A model generated the notes under the pieces. That model was not told the origin of the DNA. It saw only the letters and a program-made list of their open reading frames with translations, and did no database searches. A program made the translations under genes and the position numbers. Of a stretch of 64,000 nucleotides of DNA, positions 1 to 11,423 are shown piece by piece (the first letter of the stretch is position 1; each line of letters begins with the position of its first letter). The stretch comes from Microvelia longipes (Eukaryota > Arthropoda > Insecta > Hemiptera > Veliidae). Where the stretch lies: positions 53,726,073 to 53,790,072 of the forward strand of contig JACMZG010001870.1 in NCBI GenBank assembly GCA_018340805.1, read 5' to 3'.

Positions 1-288
1 TATTTCCCTCTCACAAGGATTCTAAACACTGCCAATAATATAGAGAATGATTTTTTTCATTTTAGTAGAATACAATTTAAATATACAGTTGTCTAATATA
101 ATAAGAAGTAAGTACTTGCACCATTTAATATTATGTTAGTTTCACATTATATATCTGCTTGAGTGATTTTATATTGTTATTTTTTTATATTATATTTTAT
201 TAGTTTATTACTTTATGTTAAATTTTGTTTATTTTATGATTAAAAATTCTTCTAAAAGGATGAGATTGTTAAAACTAAAAGTAAACGT

Positions 289-520
289 ATATTAAGTATG
301 TGTAGTATGTATATGTGGTATGTATGTATGAGTGTGTATATGTATGTATGTGTATATGTATGTATGAGTGTTATATGTATGTATGTGTAATGTATGTATG
401 AGTGTGTATATGTATGTATAGTGTATGTATGTGTACATGTATGTATATGTATGTATGTATGAGTGTATTTATATGTATGTATGAGTGTATATATGTGTAC
501 ATTTTTGTTTTTTTTCGCCT
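289..520. repeat. TATG/TGTA-type microsatellite
   Basis: Imperfect short repeats of tgtatgta with gagtg interruptions. Similar tracts lie in the 3' untranslated regions of both LINEs near 29.6 and 36.9 kb, so this could be the tail region of an old LINE. No coding sequence is supported here. Confidence 0.75.
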
Positions 521-734
521 ATTCCCATAGGTTGATTTACAGGCCTTTAGGACATACTTTATTTCAAAACAGACAAACAATTTTACAATAATCACAACAA
601 AAGTTACATAAAGTGAAAATAATTAAATACCCCAAGCCCAAGGAGATGACATGGTCATCAAACTACATCATTACATATCATATCAAGAGTTCTGAACCTC
701 TATATACCTCCAATGCTATGAAGAGCACCGTACA

Positions 735-870
735 TACATGTATGAATGAGTGTATGTATGTGTACATGTGTATGAGTGTAGTGTACATGATGTATGTGTA
801 CATGTATGTATGAGTGTATGTATGTGTGTATGTATGTAAGAGTGTATGTATGTGTACATGTAAGTATAAG
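735..870. repeat. TATG-type microsatellite, second tract
   Basis: Imperfect tgtatg/tgtaca repeats, separated from the first tract by about 200 bp of unrecognised sequence. From 871 to 1335 I see only AT-rich DNA, including a short (taaa)n run near 1105-1130 that resembles a LINE 3' tail. Confidence 0.7.
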
Positions 871-1335
871 AATGTATAGTTATATAAAAAAAAAACTTAT
901 TAAAATTGTCCTAAATTATTTATTAACTAATTATTAGTTTTTTTCAATCAGTATTAAAAATGTTGTTTGTTCACCACTATAAGCATTACTGGTTTAATAT
1001 TAAACATTTTATTATTAACTAGGAATTGAAGTTACGACATTTAATTTTTTTAAAATTATTTCTATTGTATACTTGTATTACTAGCCAGCCTCTAAGAGCT
1101 GTTGAAATGTTAAATAAATAAATAAATAATTTACATACATATTACTTTTATTTTATAAAGATAAATGTTACTTGCTTGCAAGCAACTAATGAATATCTCA
1201 TGTACTCTATCATGTTATCTTCTTTATTTCTTATTATATTGGCCATATAATGAAAATATACTAATACAATTAATTATTAATTAATTTATTAAGTGATTCG
1301 TGCATTTAGTTTATTAAATAATATTTTGTTGGCAG

Positions 1336-1556
1336 ATAGTGATGCAAGTATAATATGCGTGCAGTGTAGGAAATGCAGGAGATACTCTCGCTTGCACAAG
1401 TCAGCTGAAACCAATCTTCCCAAGTACTGTCCTCACAATACGTGTAAGTATAATGTTAAGATTGAAGACGCTGAGGTTTTAACATTTAACGCTCTCTTGA
1501 CTCAAGTTATAAATTACAATGTTATTGCAATAACATTAAATGACAACCATATGTGA
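1336..1556 (+). CDS. Exon-like Cys-rich fragment, unidentified (zinc-knuckle/OB-fold-like)
   Basis: An open frame follows a possible acceptor (ttgttggcag, ending 1335) and reads to a stop at 1554-1556. It contains CVQCRKC and then CPHNTC, spaced like a four-cysteine zinc site, followed by a stretch (NYNVIAITLNDN) that could be a beta-strand of an OB fold. Just past the stop another frame continues plausibly (EATEISVLDSLSEENLL), so a frameshift or intron may be involved. A strong donor-like gtaagtat occurs inside at 1443. The layout faintly recalls the zinc knuckle plus OB domain of POT1-like telomere proteins, but this is only a resemblance. It may be an exon of the gene whose last exons lie at 8474-10231, or a decayed copy of it. 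Confidence 0.3.
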
Positions 1557-2861
1557 AGCTACAGAAATATCAGTGTTAGACAGCTTGTCTGAAGAAAATC
1601 TTTTGTAGATTATCCTGAAACAATTGACGTATCCTCGCATCAGAGAGATTTAAATGCCACTTGTAAAAGAATATATCAATGGATACGGAGGCAGAGATGC
1701 CATGTGACATCCAAGCTTAGTGTCACTCTATAATTTATTTATTTATTTATTTATACATATACGGCAAAGCCATTTTACAAAAAATTTAGAAATAATATAA
1801 ATAAAACAAAAAACAATATAAAACTTTAAATATAAGAAACAATTATACAAAACTATAGATAAGAGAAAATTATTATTATTATTATTAATTTTTTTTTTTT
1901 AAGAGAATTTGTTTATTTTATATAATACTATAATCATTAAAATAACAAGAGATAATCTTTGAAGTATAACAGTTTTTCTTTTTTGACTTAAGGTAATAAT
2001 TAAAAAATCTAAAAAAGTAATAAAATAAAATAAATAAATTGCACTTCAAACAATATTTTGATAAAATTAAATTAAATAGTAAAAAAGGCAAATTAAGAAT
2101 AAAATGGTAAAAGTAAAATAATAAACAAGTTAAATAATAAACAAAAAATTGAGTTACGTACATACATACTTTAAATAGATATTACTATAAACTAATGATA
2201 TATTCTTTCATAGATATTCACTTATATACATGCATACATACACCCTTTTACAATTACATTCAAATGTATTCATTTAAAAAAACATACATACATACACATA
2301 CATTCATTAAAATAGTTAAATAAAGAATAAAACTAACTGAAATAATTTTTACAAAGTTGTTTTTTTAAACTTCTTTTGTTTATATTAAATAAATCTATTT
2401 CTTTAATACTATTTCCTAGTGACATAATTCGGTTCGTGGGTGAAAATTTATTATAGTTGGTCGAAGAATACTGGGTAGTAAATAAGTCTTTATTTCTAGT
2501 TTGTATTTTAGGAATGTTAAAGTTGATATGCTGTAAGAGATCTGGGCAGTATATAACATTGTTTAATAATCATGTAGCAATTTGATATCAGTGTGTTGCC
2601 TCCTAATTTCAAGGGGGAGCAATCTCAAGGTATTTCTGATAATATTATATTCATGAGGTGGTCTAGTAGTTTCAATTTCCAAGAGGCAAACCTTAGAAAC
2701 TTATTTGTACTCTTTCTATCATGTCTATATAGCATATATAGAATGGAGTCCATACAACTGAAGCAAATTCTAACTTAGACCTGACAAATGCACAATACAG
2801 AGATTTAATAACACTGATATTATTAAATTCTTGACAATTTCTAATTATGAAACCAAGACTT

Positions 2862-4001
2862 CTATAAGCTGAAAATAGAATTAATGTGGGAAGAGAAAGA
2901 TAGAGCAGGATCTAAAATGACTCCCAAATCTCTAATAGAGTTAACGACTTCAAGTTTGTTATATTTCCCAATAATATAGTTAAATTCTATAACTGATTTC
3001 TTTTTAGTAAATCTTAACACCTTACATTTTAATACATTAAGTTTCATACCATTATTATATGACCACTCAATAATATTGTTTAAGTCTATTTGTAATAATA
3101 TGCAGTCAAAAATAGTTTTAATAGGCCTGTACAATTTGAAGTCATCTGCAAATAGTTTGTATTTAGAGTATAAAACTACATTACAAATATCATTAATAAA
3201 AATTTTAAATAAAAAAGGTGATAGATTTCCACCTTGTGGTATACCAGACACTGTGATAAAAGGAAGAGATAAGAAACATAAAAATTTAACTTGTAGTTTC
3301 CTGTCATTAAGAAAAGATTCAAACCAAGCCAACATAGTACCTGAAAACCCAGCTTCTTTAAGTTTTTTAATTAATAAAGGAATATTTACTCTATCGAATG
3401 CTTTGGCAAAATCAGTAAAGATGGTATCTAACTGATAATGAAGTTCTAAAGCACTTAATATATCTTTCTGATAGGTAAGTAAATTTGTTTGAACCGATCT
3501 GCCAGAACTAAAACCATGTTGTTCAGAGTTAAAAAAATTGTTTTTGAAAAAAGGAGTTATGCATTGATAAACATGGCTTTCTAAGAGTTTAGGTAAAACT
3601 GAAATAATAGAAATAGGTCGGTAATTTGGAATATTTGCAGGGTCGCCAGATTTAAAAACTGGAGTAATGAAACTAGTTTTCCAAAGCTGTGGGAATTTGC
3701 CTGAACACAATGATAGATTAAATAGTTGATGAATTGGTGAAATAAGTTGATTTTTACATTTATAGAGAAAGATAGCTGGTATACCGTCAGGTCCAATAGG
3801 TTGTTTACAGTCAATATTGGTTAACATTTTTTCAACATCTGAAATATTTATATAGCACCTACTAATATTAATACTAGAGTCATTTACACTATTTGAATTA
3901 TCACAATCAATCTTATCATTAGTATAAACAGATGCAAAGTGCTTAGCAAACATATTAGCTATATCCTTACCATCATTTAATGTTTGATTTTTGTATGACA
4001 T
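2862..4001 (-). pseudogene. LINE reverse transcriptase (partial, central domain intact)
   Basis: The 379-codon open frame encodes a non-LTR reverse transcriptase. Landmarks in order are FITPVFKSGD and NYRPISIISVLPK (fingers), EQHGFSSGRS, FTDFAKAFDRV (catalytic motif A), SGIPQGGNLSPFLFKIFIND (motif B) and KLFADDFKLY (catalytic motif C, FADD intact), then the thumb region ending near LGVILDPALSFSSHIN. The thumb and C-terminal sequence continue out of frame with several stops down to about 2330 (for example VIKSLYCAFVRSKLEF). The start used is simply the first Met of the frame; real coding continued upstream. It is dead because of flanking frameshifts and the missing 5' half, although the catalytic core is well kept. 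Confidence 0.85.
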
Positions 4002-4019
4002 AGATGCAGGGTAACTATT

Positions 4020-4620
4020 TTTCTTTGTTTTATTTTTTATAAATTAAAACAACATTAAGTATTGAGTTCTCAACATCAGATAAGTATTCCTTATAACATG
4101 TTTTAACCAGGTTTTTGCAATCATTTCTTATTTGAGAAAAAATAATATAATCAGAATATAAACCAGAACTTTTGTACTTTTTATGAGCTCTCTTTTTTAA
4201 AATAACCAAATTAATTAATTCTTTAGAGAACCATGTAGGAAATTTGTACGAAGAAATAATTTTGTTAGGAATATGCTTGTTAAAAAGTGCATTAATTATT
4301 TTATTAAATTGGTTACTGCTTGTTCTATGTCACAGTTATAAAATTCTTTACTCCAATCTATTATTGATAAAGAGTGAGATAGAGAGTCATAATCAGCATT
4401 TTTAGTCTTATTCATCTGTCTATTGACATGCATAGCTGGTCCTCTGCTAATGTATCTCCTATATGTATAAACTCTTTTTGAATGAATTTCAGTAATAAGT
4501 TAAAGTTGTCAGCACTTCCTTCCATGATTTTTGAGGGTGTAACATAAAAATAACTTTTCTTTTCTTGATAAAGTGAATGGAAAAATTCACTGTATATGGC
4601 TGCTCCCCTGACATTCATTA
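4020..4620 (-). pseudogene. Decayed LINE ORF2 linker between endonuclease and RT
   Basis: The - strand gives recognisable but broken coding typical of the endonuclease-RT linker, with pieces such as SLSIIDWSKEFYNCDIEQA, then FPTWFSKELINL, then RNDCKNLVKTCYKEYLSD. Stops and shifts interrupt it. The furthest upstream piece (4618-4412) is not convincingly LINE-derived and could be flanking DNA, so the 5' truncation point is uncertain. Confidence 0.55.
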
Positions 4621-4849
4621 ATTTACCAACTCAGTTTACAATTATAAAGAGAATGAATAAACAGCTATAGTAAATTCTTGAAGTTGGCACCAATGTGATG
4701 AGATGGCCTTCATTTTCTAAACAATGTCATAATTACAAAGGGAATTTTAAAATATTCATTTAAATTTGTTATGCGTTTTAGTTAAATATCACAAAAATGC
4801 ATTGAATATTTTTTCATTCATTAGGGCAACAATTGCATTATCATTTTTT

Positions 4850-5225
4850 TCCATCTTTAGGGCAATAAAGGGCAAAATTCATTGAGTTCTACTCCATCTC
4901 ATAGGGCAAACATTCATTGAGTTGTACTCCATCTCATTAGGGCAAACATTCATTGAGTTCTACTCCATCTCATTAGGGTAAACATTCTTCTACTCCATTG
5001 GAGTTGTACTCCATCTCATTAGGGACATTCATTGAGTTCTACTCCATCCATTAGGCAAACATTCATTGAGTTGTACTCCATCTCATTAGGGCAAACTTTC
5101 ATTGAGTTGTACTCCATCTCATTAGGGGCAACATTCATTGAGTTTTCTCCATCTCATTAGGGTATTCAGTTGACTCATCTCATTAGGGCAAACATTCATT
5201 GAGTTGTACTCCATCTCATTATTAA
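4850..5225. repeat. Minisatellite, ~36-bp unit, about 10 copies
   Basis: Repeats of a unit containing cattcattgagttgtactc followed by catctcattagggcaaa. Several copies are shortened by internal deletions. Confidence 0.9.
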
Positions 5226-5474
5226 AGAAAAATACATTATTTACTTTGCCCTAAAACTATTCTATCACTTTACTGACTCGATAATTAGTTTAAAAACTGT
5301 TTTCTAACAAAATTACAAGATATTCCTTGGATAATTCTTTATATTCCATTGATGATTTTTTTAATGAAATTTAAGTAAGTTGGCACATTTACTTTAATAT
5401 TTTTTAGTTAATTACTCTTATAAATTACTTTTTTCTTAATTTTAATTTCTCTGTTTTCACATATGTTTTAATAA

Positions 5475-7301
5475 TTTATAATACACACGGCTAAAATCAA
5501 TTGACAGCCCGCCAAAATCTCAATGCTTTCAACCCTCTTTTTTAATTAAAAAAATCCCTTCTTTTATGTAACAAAAAAAATTCCCTACTCTGGCAACACT
5601 GAAAGTCAGATTATGTTTTGAATTTTATTATTTGTTTTTATTTGATATCGTATTTTTTTTATTTTTAAAAATTATAGTACGACACACGGCTAATATCAAT
5701 TGACACCCCGCCAAAATCTCAATGCTTTCAACCCTCATTTTTAAATAAAAAAATCCCTTCTTTATAGTAACAAAAAAAAATACTCTTGGCAACACTGAAA
5801 GTCAGGTTATGTTTTGAATTTTATTATTTGTTTTTATTTGATATCGTATTTTTTTTATTTTTAAAAATTTATTTATTTACTTTTTAAGTAAGAATATCGT
5901 TGTATCTTATATATTTACCTAAGTGTTGCATTAAATTTGTTCGGGAAGTATGAATTAAGTGAAGTTAAAGTTTTTGATTACGTAATGCAATGGATCATAA
6001 TAGTTCTATGATAAAAGTTTGACGATTTTAATAAATCGTCAGCTATAATTACTTTTTCCCAAAATAAACTGCTTTTTGTGTCATGTTTGTATAATTGAAT
6101 GCGTATTGTTACATATTATAAAAATAATATGACACAATATGCATTCATGACTTAAAAAAGTCAAGACTGTCATCTATTGAAAGACATGGCATTTTCGAAA
6201 AAATGCTGTCTTTGGTTGACAGACCCCAAACCTGCGCTGTACTCTAATAGCAAGAAATGCTTGAAGAATACATCAATGTCCATGCGTCAAATATAGGCAC
6301 TCAGATCATATTACAACTCTGCATAATTGGATGAATTAACAGATTGGAATGGAACGAACGAACTCGAACAGATAATATGCACAATGGGAAATAAAAGCGA
6401 CGCGAGGTATCAAATATTTACAACCAGTGTTGCCTTTTTATGATTTTATTTACGAAAAAGGTATTTTTTTATACCGAGGTGGCATAAAGTGGAGGGGAAA
6501 GAGCGGGTGTCTGCCAATAGAATTCTTTCCTCACAGATTTTGGCGGGGTGTCAATTGATTTTAGCTTTAGCCGTGTGTCGTATTATAGTTATTTACTTTT
6601 TAAGAAGGAATATTGTTGTATCTTATAAATTTCCAACTAAGTGTTGCTTTAATTTGTTCGGGAAGTATGAATTAAGTGAGTTAAAATGTTAATTACGTAA
6701 TTGCAATGGATCATAATAGTTCTTTCGATAAAAGTTTGACGATTTATAAATTGTCAGCTATAATTTTCTAAAAAAAACTGCTTTTTTGTGTCAAGTTTTA
6801 TATAATTGATAATGCGTATTGTTTCATATTATAAAAATAATATGACACAATGTTCATTCAAGACTTAAAAAAGCCAAGACTGTCATCTATTGAAAGACAT
6901 GGCATTTTTAAAAAAAATGCTGTCTTTTGGTTGACAGAGCACAGAACCTGCGCTGTACTCAAATAGCAAGAAATGCTTGAAGAATACGTCAATGTCCAAG
7001 CGTCAAATATAGGCACTCGATCATATTACAACTCCGCAATAATTGGATGAATTGAACAGATTGGAATGAAACGAAACGAAATCAAACGCAGATCAATGAG
7101 CACAATAAAGTAACGCGAGGTAACTATTTACAACCAGTGTTGCCTTTTTATGATTTTATTTACGAAAAGGTATTTTTTTATACCGAGGTTGGCATGAGGT
7201 GGAGGAGGAAAGAGCGGGGTCGGTCTGAACCAATAGAATTCTTTCCCTCACAGATTTTTGGCGCGCTGTCAATTGATTTTAGCCGTGTGTCGTACTATAA
7301 T
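5475..7301. mobile_element. MITE-like element with duplicated left and right parts (L-L-R-R)
   Basis: The terminal motif acacacggctaaaatcaatt followed by gaca and cgcca occurs at about 5482 and 5690. Its reverse complement (tgtcaattgattttag then gccgtgtgtcg) ends at about 6588 and 7301. The left ~195 bp is present twice in tandem (5475-5670, 5671-5870), and the right ~715 bp is also present twice (5872-6588, 6589-7301). There is no transposase. Each right part carries a small hairpin around agacatggcattttc. Confidence 0.7.
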
Positions 7302-7591
7302 CATCCTGTTAAAACTATAAATTTATTTAGTTTTACTATTTTTGTAAGTCTATTAAAGAACATTTTTGACAATTCAGAAATTCTAAAAAAATCTGCATTA
7401 TCTAATATTAATTAAATTAACATCTCATAATTAATATTTACACTGCCATGTCACTGTTAAATAAAAACAGCGTTCAAGTAGTTCTTTTTTAATGTTGTGT
7501 TTTTCAATCTCTTATTATTGTAAATTATTATTATTGTGACACGTTGCCATAGTACTTCCATAACAATCAGACCATAGTGAATATAGTTATA

Positions 7592-8373
7592 ACCAGGGGG
7601 GTTAACTTAAATGAGAAAAAGTTTGAATTCTATTAAAAATTAGCACTGTGGCGGACCCATGCGGACAACTCATGAACTAACCCAATAGCTTTCCAAAAAT
7701 GACCGATTATATTTATATTTAAATTTATGAATACCATGGCAAATTTGGTCATGTCAGCTACATTTATTGTTATTATAAAATGATTATTTTCTTTATTTAT
7801 TTATCACAAAAACGGTCCGCCGTTGTCATGTTTTGTGTCACAAAAATTCAGACACTAAAAGTAAAATGAAATCTTTTTAAAACTTCCACAGAACGCTACT
7901 GATCGCAGGTAAATGTAAAATTCATTTAATTAACTTATTGATTTAGTCGATTTTATCAGGTAATTACATTTAATCACATGTGCACAGCATCTTGCCGATG
8001 TAATTAAAATACAGGCTGTATTAAATGTCAAACTCTATATTCTAGCATGTGTATACTCTAGTCACTATTTCATTACCTGATTGATTCAATTAATTAATAA
8101 ATTACTTGAATGAAAACTTAAAAGTAATCAGAAGCGTTCTGTGTAAGTTTTATGACCACGAAGGCCATGTGAAGCGGTATGTCCAGTTAGAAGTATGACT
8201 ATACAAAATATAAAAATTTAATTTCAAACTAACTGTGGGCAAAAAGCAGGAAATTATGACACGCCCACTCAATTGAGAGGTAGGTCCCCCACCCGCGCTA
8301 GTGACGATCAGAATCCAAATTTGCCCACCATTGAGTTGACAGTCTTACTGTTTAAGTATCTATAGTCTCTGGT
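7592..8373. mobile_element. MITE family C, copy 1, 782 bp, TA-flanked
   Basis: It starts TA-ACCAGGGGGG and ends CTGGT-TA, so the ends are inverted and flanked by TA. A second, ~80-85% similar copy lies at 48318-49073 and defines the same boundaries. It carries no coding potential and no transposase, so it is probably a non-autonomous Tc1/mariner-type element. The interval 7302-7591 shows nothing recognisable. Confidence 0.75.
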
Positions 8374-8473
8374 TAAAACAGTGAATCAGACAAGTTCCTA
8401 AGATAATCAAATGTGTGATGGAATGAGACAGAGAAGCTTCTAGTCCTATATTTGGCAGATTATCTTCTCACAG

Positions 8474-8607
8474 CAAATTAAGTTTATTTGTTATGGCAGG
8501 TGGAGGGAGGATATGGAACCCTGGGTATAATTTAAAACTTACTCTAGACTCATGTGGTAATGAAGAACATGTCTTACTATCTGGACGGCAAGCTCTTGTC
8601 TTCTTTG
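8474..8607 (+). CDS. Internal exon of an unidentified gene (OB-fold-like)
   Basis: A pyrimidine-rich acceptor (ttatcttctcacag) precedes 8474 and a strong donor (G|gtaagttt) follows 8607. The open frame encodes 44 residues, including LSLFVMAGGG, YNLKLTLDSCGNEEHVLL and SGRQALVFFG, alternating like beta-strands of an OB fold. The exon ends in phase 1 and the exon at 10014 begins with the matching two bases, so the two splice in frame (VFFG-IEANKYL). The intron between them, 1406 bp, is mostly a 46-bp satellite. The combined C terminus has a shape and length comparable with the last OB fold of POT1-like proteins. That is a weak visual resemblance and not an identification. Upstream exons were not found with confidence. 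Confidence 0.6.
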
Positions 8608-8869
8608 GTAAGTTTGACCCAGAACCGTCATAGGGTAACACATGTGTCACTATGACTTCAACTAGGGGTAAGTCAAGTCAAAGGCAACTCCAAATCTCCA
8701 TTTTAAGTGGGAATATGAAAAAATCAAACATTTAAATCAATTTAAAACTAAATACCGTGGACTGGAGCTCTACAGTGCTATCTAGTTTTGGACAGCATCA
8801 TTTTGATATCAATACCCAAACGATAACAATAAACAAAAAAATAATTAAAGAAACAGCAAACAAATTGCA

Positions 8870-9990
8870 TTTTGCAATGTGAGTTCCATAATATTCTTGA
8901 AACCAATCCACAGCCAATTGCAATGTGAGATATTATTTTAATTTTTTTTAATTTTTATTTTTTTACTTTATTATTATTATTAATTTATTTATTTCTTTGT
9001 TTAAAATACGCTTGTTACGATTAAATTCTGAAAAAATAATAAGATCTATCAATCTGTAATTTATGAACTCAATGTGAATAATTGTAATTGTATTTGTTTT
9101 TAAATACATGTTTTAAAGTTGGACGCATGCAGTAATAAGTCCCTGCTGCAGGGTTACTTGAGGCAGGAAAATTAAAAAAAAAAATATTGAGTAACCATAT
9201 ATTGCAATGTGAGTTCCATAATATTCTTGAAACATCCACACTATTGAATGTGGTTCCTAATAAACCAATCCACAGTGCATGTTGAGTTCCATTATTCTTG
9301 AAACCAATCACAGCCTATTGCAATGTGGTTCCAATCCACAGACTATTGCATGTGAGTGAATATTCCAACAATCACAGCTATGCATGTGAGTTCCATAATA
9401 TTCTTGAACCAATCCACAGACTATTGCAATGTGAGTTCCATAAATATTCTTGAAACCAATCCACCAGCTATTGCAATGTGAGTTCCTAATATTCTTGAAC
9501 CAATCCACAGACTATTGCAATGTGAGTTTCCATAATATTCTTGAAACCAATCCAAGACTTGCATGTGGTTCCATAATATTCTTGTCCAGTTCCATATTGA
9601 CTATTGCAATGTGAGTTCCATAATATTCTTGAAACCAATCCACAGACTATTGCAATGTGAGTTCCATAATATTCTTGAAACCAATCCACAGACTATTGCA
9701 ATGTGAGTTCCATAATATTCTTGAAACCAATCCACAGCCTATTGCAATGTGAGTTCATAATATTCTTGAAACCAATCCACAGACTATTGCAATGTGAGTT
9801 CCATATATTTTGAAACCAATCCACAGACTATTGCAAGTTCCATATATTCTTGAAACAATCTATTGCATGTGAGTTCCATAATATTCTTGAAACCAATGAC
9901 TATACATATTCTTGAAACCAATCCACACAATGTGAGTTCCATAATATTGCAATGTGCATGTGAGTTCCATAATATTCTTGAAACCAATCA
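8870..9990. repeat. Satellite, ~46-bp unit, about 18-20 copies
   Basis: The unit contains caatgtgagttccataat, attcttgaaaccaatccac and agactattg. One unit lies at about 8874-8930 and the main run at 9203-9985. Between them is about 270 bp of AT-rich non-repeat DNA. Many units are internally deleted. The array fills the intron between the exons at 8474 and 10014 and stops about 20 bp before the acceptor. Confidence 0.95.
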
Positions 9991-10013
9991 TTAATTTTTT
10001 TCTTATTTTGTAG

Positions 10014-10231
10014 GAATAGAGGCCAATAAATACCTGAACAGCCCTGGGCTTAAGAAACAAGTAAGATCAGCTCTTAGATTTCTAGAAACAGGGAGCAAGG
10101 AGTTCTGGTTCTGCATTCAACATGATTTTGATAACGAGTACAATAAGATAATAGAGACCTCACTGGTTTATCACAGCAGCAATACCTTCCAGCCGTACTT
10201 CTTGCAACAATTATACGCGTACCAGTTTTGA
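10014..10231 (+). CDS. Terminal exon of the same unidentified gene
   Basis: The acceptor (ttttttcttattttgtag) ends at 10013. The exon begins with two bases that complete a Gly codon from the exon ending at 8607, then reads 71 sense codons to TGA at 10229-10231. The sequence includes KYLNSPGLKKQVRSALRFLE, then KEFWFCIQHDFDNEYNKI, and ends LQQLYAYQF. Codon-level openness, an excellent acceptor, phase agreement and the stop codon make it a real terminal exon. The function is unknown. The FWFCIQHDF strand near the end would fit the last strands of an OB fold; POT1-like is one guess. The gene converges on the DDHD gene, whose stop lies at 16144. Confidence 0.7.
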
Positions 10232-10447
10232 AACATTATAACTCTGTCTAGGAGTGAGTCACTGTGCCTTGTGGTCATCAAGTCAACAGACTATTTGCAT
10301 TCTCAAAGTTACATATTTTTCAGTTAAGATGATAAAAATGTGGCGTCAAAATTGTGTAACTCATTTTGAAATCATTAATGAGGAGAAAGGGTGTAAAAGT
10401 GGGGCAAGAACAGGACTAGTGTATCTAGAGGCTCCTTGAAGAGCTTT

Positions 10448-10694
10448 AGTTACACAAGTCTGTAACTCACCTGTACTCAGGTGAGTTACACAAGTCTGTA
10501 ACTCACCTGTACTCAGGTGTGTTACACAAGTCTGTAACTCACCTGTACTCAGGTGTGTTACACAAGTCTGTAACTCACCTGTACTCAGGTGTGTTACACA
10601 AGTCTGTAACTCCATGTACTCAGGTGTTACACTCAACTCACCTGTACTCAGGTGTGTTACACAAGTCTGTAACTCACCTGTACTCAGGTGTGTA
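10448..10694. repeat. Minisatellite, 36-bp unit with palindromic E-boxes, ~7 copies
   Basis: Each full unit contains CACCTGTACTCAGGTG, a palindrome with two E-box hexamers (CACCTG and CAGGTG), joined by tgttacacaagtctgtaact. It begins about 215 bp after the stop codon of the gene ending at 10231. One copy near 10610-10640 is deleted. Confidence 0.95.
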
Positions 10695-11091
10695 TGAATA
10701 CCTCTGACTCCCAAGCTCTCAGATCTGGTCCTACCAATGAGACAATCTTCAAGTTATATATTAAAGTACATTATTCACAACGAGATACGTAATACATCAT
10801 ACTTTCAGATAAAACAGTAAAAAAATAGCGAATGCTCTGTTCAAATGAGGACCGATTTATTGAAAAATAAATTAATTAATACAGAATGATAAAAAAACAT
10901 AACATTTTTAACAATAAAATATATTTCTCTTTTTATTATTTACAAAATAAAAACACAGAAAGAATTTATTTACATCTACTTTGTCTGTGTTTACCTGATC
11001 TGTTAGATGAATGATCTTGTGTGTGATAATTGAGGAGATTGTAGCACAGCTCTGAAATGCACAGTCAGGCAGCCCTCACACCTAAACACTA

Positions 11092-11093
11092 TC

Positions 11094-11172
<79 letters not shown>
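11092..11172. repeat. (AT)n microsatellite
   Basis: About 80 bp of uninterrupted alternating AT. The flanks 10695-11091 and 11173-11415 show no gene that I can support. Confidence 0.95.
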
Positions 11173-11174
<2 letters not shown>

Positions 11175-11423
11175 GAGAGAGAAGAGATGTCTAAGGTTTT
11201 TCTTCTGTATAAGCCTATTAAACAACTGGTCATCATAACCATTACTACTGGCCATGTATTTTATACAATAAAGCTTTACTTTATAAGCATTCTGGTCTGA
11301 GGGTGTAAAGTTTGCCTTTTTAGTCAGATCAAAGCCGGTTATGCTTGATTTTAAATAATTTGTTATCAGTGGAGAGACTTATTTTATTACTCTGATAAGA
11401 AAATGTTTTAGGTTATAATAGAG

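Larger units (their letters stand above)
1733..4620 (-). mobile_element. 5'-truncated non-LTR retrotransposon (LINE), - strand
   Basis: Reading leftwards on the - strand, the element contains the linker between endonuclease and reverse transcriptase (about 4440-4020, several stops), the reverse transcriptase (4001-2862), a decayed C-terminal region (2860-2330) and an AT-rich 3' UTR. It ends at 1733-1745 in a (TAAA)n-type tail. ORF1 and the endonuclease are missing. The order and motifs fit the jockey/CR1-type superfamily; the exact clade cannot be assigned by eye. It lies between the Cys-rich fragment and the exons at 8474-10231, so it may sit in an intron. Confidence 0.85.

Noticed and set aside
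371..595. Short ORFs over the TATG microsatellite
   Set aside because: Low-complexity Tyr/His/Ile or Val/Cys translations of microsatellite DNA; the same applies to 29521-29733, 36753-37049 and 40572-40820.
3076..3435. 119-codon + strand ORF
   Set aside because: Shadow of the LINE reverse transcriptase on the - strand.
8870..9990. Possible CRISPR array (regularly repeated ~46-bp units)
   Set aside because: Units are contiguous with no unique spacers, no cas genes are near, and the window is eukaryotic.
10361..10714. Long open frames on both strands (about 117 and 62 codons)
   Set aside because: They only read through the 36-bp tandem array; unit length divisible by three keeps the frame open by chance.
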